This document shows positions 7,106 to 8,950 of a DNA stretch of 8,950 bases, one piece after another. The translations under genes were made by a program, and so were the position numbers. The notes beneath the pieces were generated by a model, which was not told the origin of the DNA, made no database searches, and saw only the letters and a list, made by a program, of their open reading frames with translations. Position 1 is the first letter of the stretch; every line of letters begins with the position of its first letter. Source of the stretch: PWQG01 sp041685555 (GTDB taxonomy: Bacteria; Pseudomonadota; Gammaproteobacteria; Pseudomonadales; Pseudohongiellaceae); the NCBI GenBank assembly GCA_041685555.1, contig JAWLFN010000110.1, positions 1 through 8,950 of the forward strand, written 5' to 3'.

Positions 7106-7112
7106 CGGCGGT

Positions 7113-7778
7113 TCATTCGCGACGCTGCGCGGCCTTGCGCTTTCTGCTGCGTTGCACGGCTGCGCGAATATCGGCCTGCAGGTCGTGGCGCGATCTCGAG
7201 ACGGTGGCGGGCGCGGCGCCGGATTCCGCGCTGCTGCTCGACCTGGACGCCAGGCGTGCCCGCTGACGGGCCTCTTTTGCTTCCCGCCAACGGACCAACC
7301 GGGCATTGCGCGCCTCGTGCCGTTGCCGCCAGTACGCCGACTGCCGGTCCGTGATCCCGGTCTGTCCGTCGGCCGGTTCCACCATGTCGATACAGTCAAC
7401 CGGGCAGGGTGCGATGCAGAGCTCGCAGCCCGTGCATTCGCTTTCCAGCACGGTATGCATCTGTTTCGCAGCGCCCAGGATGGCATCGGTCGGGCAGGCC
7501 TGGATGCACTTGGTGCAGCCGATGCATTCGGCTTCCCGGACCCGGGCCACCAGGCGTGGCCCCGGCTCGCCGTGATGTCGGTCGAGAGGCACCGCCGGAC
7601 GCTCCAGCAGCCGGGCCAGTGCGGCAATCGTGGCCTCGCCGCCAGGGGGACACTTGTTGATGGCATCGCCCGCGGCGATGGCCTCGGCATAGGGGCGACA
7701 ACCCGCGTACTCGCAGCGTTGACACTGGGTCTGGGGCAGCAGGGCGTCAATGGCATCGATCAATTGTGGATCACTCAT
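7113..7778 (-). CDS. rnfB: Soluble RnfB-like iron-sulfur (ferredoxin-type) protein
   Basis: Encodes 221 aa. The N-terminus IDALLPQTQCQRCEYAGCRPYAEAI is the RnfB/RsxB Fe-S domain, with cysteines 19, 22, 27 and 43. Two four-iron ferredoxin motifs follow: CIGCTKCIQAC (85-95) and CTGCELCIAPC (115-125). True RnfB begins with a membrane helix; this protein begins directly at the Fe-S domain, so it is soluble and probably not an Rnf-complex subunit by itself. The C-terminal 75 or so residues are arginine- and alanine-rich with a serine patch and no recognised domain. It should carry electrons; the partners are unknown, though rubredoxin is transcribed divergently next door. I chose ATG 7778 because family members start a few residues before IDALLPQTQC; the in-frame ATG 7796 would add MLESPA. 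No good Shine-Dalgarno precedes 7778. Confidence 0.9.
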   Translation of the reverse strand: MSDPQLIDAIDALLPQTQCQRCEYAGCRPYAEAIAAGDAINKCPPGGEATIAALARLLERPAVPLDRHHGEPGPRLVARVREAECIGCTKCIQACPTDAILGAAKQMHTVLESECTGCELCIAPCPVDCIDMVEPADGQTGITDRQSAYWRQRHEARNARLVRWREAKEARQRARLASRSSSSAESGAAPATVSRSRHDLQADIRAAVQRSRKRKAAQRRE

Positions 7779-7786
7779 GGCGGGCG

Positions 7787-7795
7787 ATTCTAGCA
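7787..7795 (-). promoter_or_regulatory. Candidate extended -10 element for the rnfB-like gene
   Basis: Minus-strand TGCTAGAAT is an extended -10 (TG, one base, TAGAAT, five of six matches). Its 3' end is 8 nt before ATG 7778, so transcription would start at or next to the start codon, making a leaderless mRNA. This agrees with the missing Shine-Dalgarno. No convincing -35 was found. Confidence 0.35.
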
Positions 7796-7846
7796 TGGCC
7801 CCGCCGCGTCCGGCAGTTGCGCATTTTTTTTACCCGCCATTTACAG

Positions 7847-7852
7847 TAGAAT
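7847..7852 (+). promoter_or_regulatory. Candidate -10 element for rubredoxin
   Basis: TAGAAT lies 41 bp before the rubredoxin ATG, downstream of an eight-T run (7824-7831) in an otherwise GC-rich divergent gap. At 17-bp spacing the -35 position falls in the T-run and is poor. It is the best -10 match in the gap. Confidence 0.3.
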
Positions 7853-7892
7853 TCCGCCCCCTGAATCCCTTGCATTACCGGAGTGAGCAAAC

Positions 7893-8060
7893 ATGAAGAA
7901 GTGGCAATGCATTGTCTGTGGCTTCATTTATGATGAGGCGGAAGGCTGGCCCGATGACGGTATCGAACCCGGCACGCGCTGGGAGGACGTCCCGGACGAC
8001 TGGATGTGCCCGGAATGCGGCGTCGGCAAGGAAGATTTCGAAATGATGGAGATCGACTGA
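7893..8060 (+). CDS. Rubredoxin
   Basis: Encodes 55 aa, the usual rubredoxin length. A single iron is bound by four cysteines in two loops: CIVCG (Cys6, Cys9) and CPECG (Cys39, Cys42). The aromatic core residues Trp4, Tyr13, Trp30, Trp37 and Phe49 and the segment GIEPGTRWEDVPDDWMCPEC are typical. It is a small cytoplasmic one-electron carrier, used in other bacteria for alkane hydroxylases, oxygen or peroxide reductases, or other oxidoreductases; no such partner is visible here. GGAG at 7880-7883 lies 9 nt before the ATG. It is divergent from the rnfB-like gene across 114 bp and 51 bp ahead of metG on the same strand, so it may be co-transcribed with metG. The protein is strongly acidic. Confidence 0.97.
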   Translation: MKKWQCIVCGFIYDEAEGWPDDGIEPGTRWEDVPDDWMCPECGVGKEDFEMMEID

Positions 8061-8098
8061 CCACCCGGGCCACCGCCATCCGAATCTGTTGTCGAACA

Positions 8099-8104
8099 AG
8101 AGGA
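8099..8104 (+). promoter_or_regulatory. Ribosome-binding site for metG (GTG start)
   Basis: AGAGGA lies 7 nt before GTG 8112. It supports this non-ATG start, which places the protein beginning SKRRILVTSALPYANG in the position expected for MetRS. Confidence 0.75.
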
Positions 8105-8111
8105 ACACATT

Positions 8112-8950
8112 GTGTCAAAGCGCCGAATCCTGGTGACCAGCGCCCTGCCGTACGCCAACGGCCCCATTCACCTGGGTCACATCCTGGAGGTCGTACAGAC
8201 CGACATCTGGGTGCGGTTCCAGCGCCAGCAGGGCAATGACTGCGTCTATGTCTGCGCCGATGATGCCCACGGCACCGCCATCATGCTCAGCGCCGAGCGT
8301 GAAGGCATCACGCCGGAAGAGTGGATCGGCCGCATGTCGCGCTCGCACCAGGACGATTTTGCCGCCTTCGGTATCAGCTTTGACAATTACCATTCCACCC
8401 ACTCGGTGGAAAACCAGCACTTCTCCGAGACCATCTACACGGCGCTGCGCGACAATGGCATGATCGCCACGCGCACCATCCGCCAGCTGTATGATCCCGA
8501 GAAGGAACTGTTCCTGGCCGACCGTTTCGTCAAGGGCACCTGCCCCAAATGCGGGGCCGAGGAGCAGTACGGCGACAACTGCGAAGTCTGCAATGCCGCC
8601 TACAGCCCGTCCGAGCTCATCGATCCACGCTCCACACTGTCCGGCGCCACGCCGGTGGAAAAAGAGTCCGAGCATTACTTCTTCCGCCTGCCCGAGTTCA
8701 CCGACATGCTGCGGCAGTGGACACGCAGCGGCACCCTGCAGGAGTCGGTGGCCAACAAGCTCAGCGAATGGCTGGACGCTGGCCTGCAGGAGTGGGACAT
8801 AAGCAGGGACAGTCCCTATTTTGGCTTCGAGATTCCCGATGCGCCGGGCAAATATTTCTATGTCTGGCTGGATGCGCCGATCGGCTACATGGCCAGCTTC
8901 CGCCACTACTGCGACCGCACCGGTACCGACTTTGACGCCTACTGGAAGCC
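8112..8950 (+). CDS. metG: Methionyl-tRNA synthetase, 5' part (runs off the right edge)
   Basis: 279 complete codons of a class I aminoacyl-tRNA synthetase that charges tRNA-Met. The catalytic-fold start VTSALPYANGPIHLGH holds the HIGH-type motif HLGH at residues 20-23, and CADDAHGTAIML follows, as in E. coli MetG. The zinc knuckle is present as CPKC (144, 147) and CEVC (157, 160), matching the four-cysteine bacterial type. The late segment GKYFYVWLDAPIGYMASF is the conserved methionine-site region. The KMSKS loop, anticodon-binding domain and any C-terminal tRNA-binding domain lie beyond the window. No internal stop was found in a codon-by-codon reading. The gene follows rubredoxin by 51 bp with no terminator seen. 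Confidence 0.97.
   Translation, partial: MSKRRILVTSALPYANGPIHLGHILEVVQTDIWVRFQRQQGNDCVYVCADDAHGTAIMLSAEREGITPEEWIGRMSRSHQDDFAAFGISFDNYHSTHSVENQHFSETIYTALRDNGMIATRTIRQLYDPEKELFLADRFVKGTCPKCGAEEQYGDNCEVCNAAYSPSELIDPRSTLSGATPVEKESEHYFFRLPEFTDMLRQWTRSGTLQESVANKLSEWLDAGLQEWDISRDSPYFGFEIPDAPGKYFYVWLDAPIGYMASFRHYCDRTGTDFDAYWK

Noticed and set aside
7099..7120. Bidirectional terminator between the converging GGDEF/EAL and rnfB-like genes
   Set aside because: The gap is 7 bp and I see no stem with a T-run there or in the adjoining coding ends.
1..8950. CRISPR array, tRNA or rRNA gene, insertion sequence or transposase
   Set aside because: I saw no regularly spaced repeats, no tRNA-like cloverleaf, no rRNA sequence and no transposase motif in any frame.

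Overview
The window is GC-rich, with strongly G/C-biased third codon positions and closely packed genes. A gapless E. coli-like endonuclease III, an E. coli-type zinc-binding MetRS, and an RnfB-like ferredoxin close to both suggest a high-GC gammaproteobacterium. The lineage cannot be fixed more narrowly from this sequence alone.

Layout, left to right. (1) Positions 1-264 are an unassigned left edge with two frames open from the window boundary. (2) On the minus strand, 286-1980 encodes an exported tetratricopeptide-repeat protein of unknown function. It has its own promoter-like sequence, and a perfect 10-bp inverted repeat has one arm on the -10 element and the other against the start codon. 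(3) Minus strand 2099-2731 is nth, endonuclease III. (4) Plus strand 2886-7105 is a three-gene block with 17-bp overlaps at both junctions: a double-domain KaiC-like ATPase, a KaiB-like protein, and a PAS-PAS-GGDEF-EAL cyclic-di-GMP enzyme. The kaiC-like frame is broken by one in-frame TAG at codon 53, where the family context predicts glutamate (GAG); the rest of the frame is intact. (5) Minus strand 7113-7778 is a soluble RnfB-like iron-sulfur protein. (6) Plus strand 7893-8060 is rubredoxin. (7) Plus strand 8112 to the right edge is the 5' part of metG, methionyl-tRNA synthetase.

How the parts fit. nth, rnfB-like, rubredoxin and metG are housekeeping or redox genes. The kaiC-kaiB-GGDEF/EAL block lies between nth and rnfB on the opposite strand and looks like an accessory cassette. 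No kaiA and no histidine kinase are visible. The gene in the usual output position is instead a bifunctional c-di-GMP enzyme with both catalytic signatures intact. The most interesting hypothesis is therefore a KaiC/KaiB switch or timer whose output is c-di-GMP, here carrying a disabling (or artefactual) amber codon in its ATPase.
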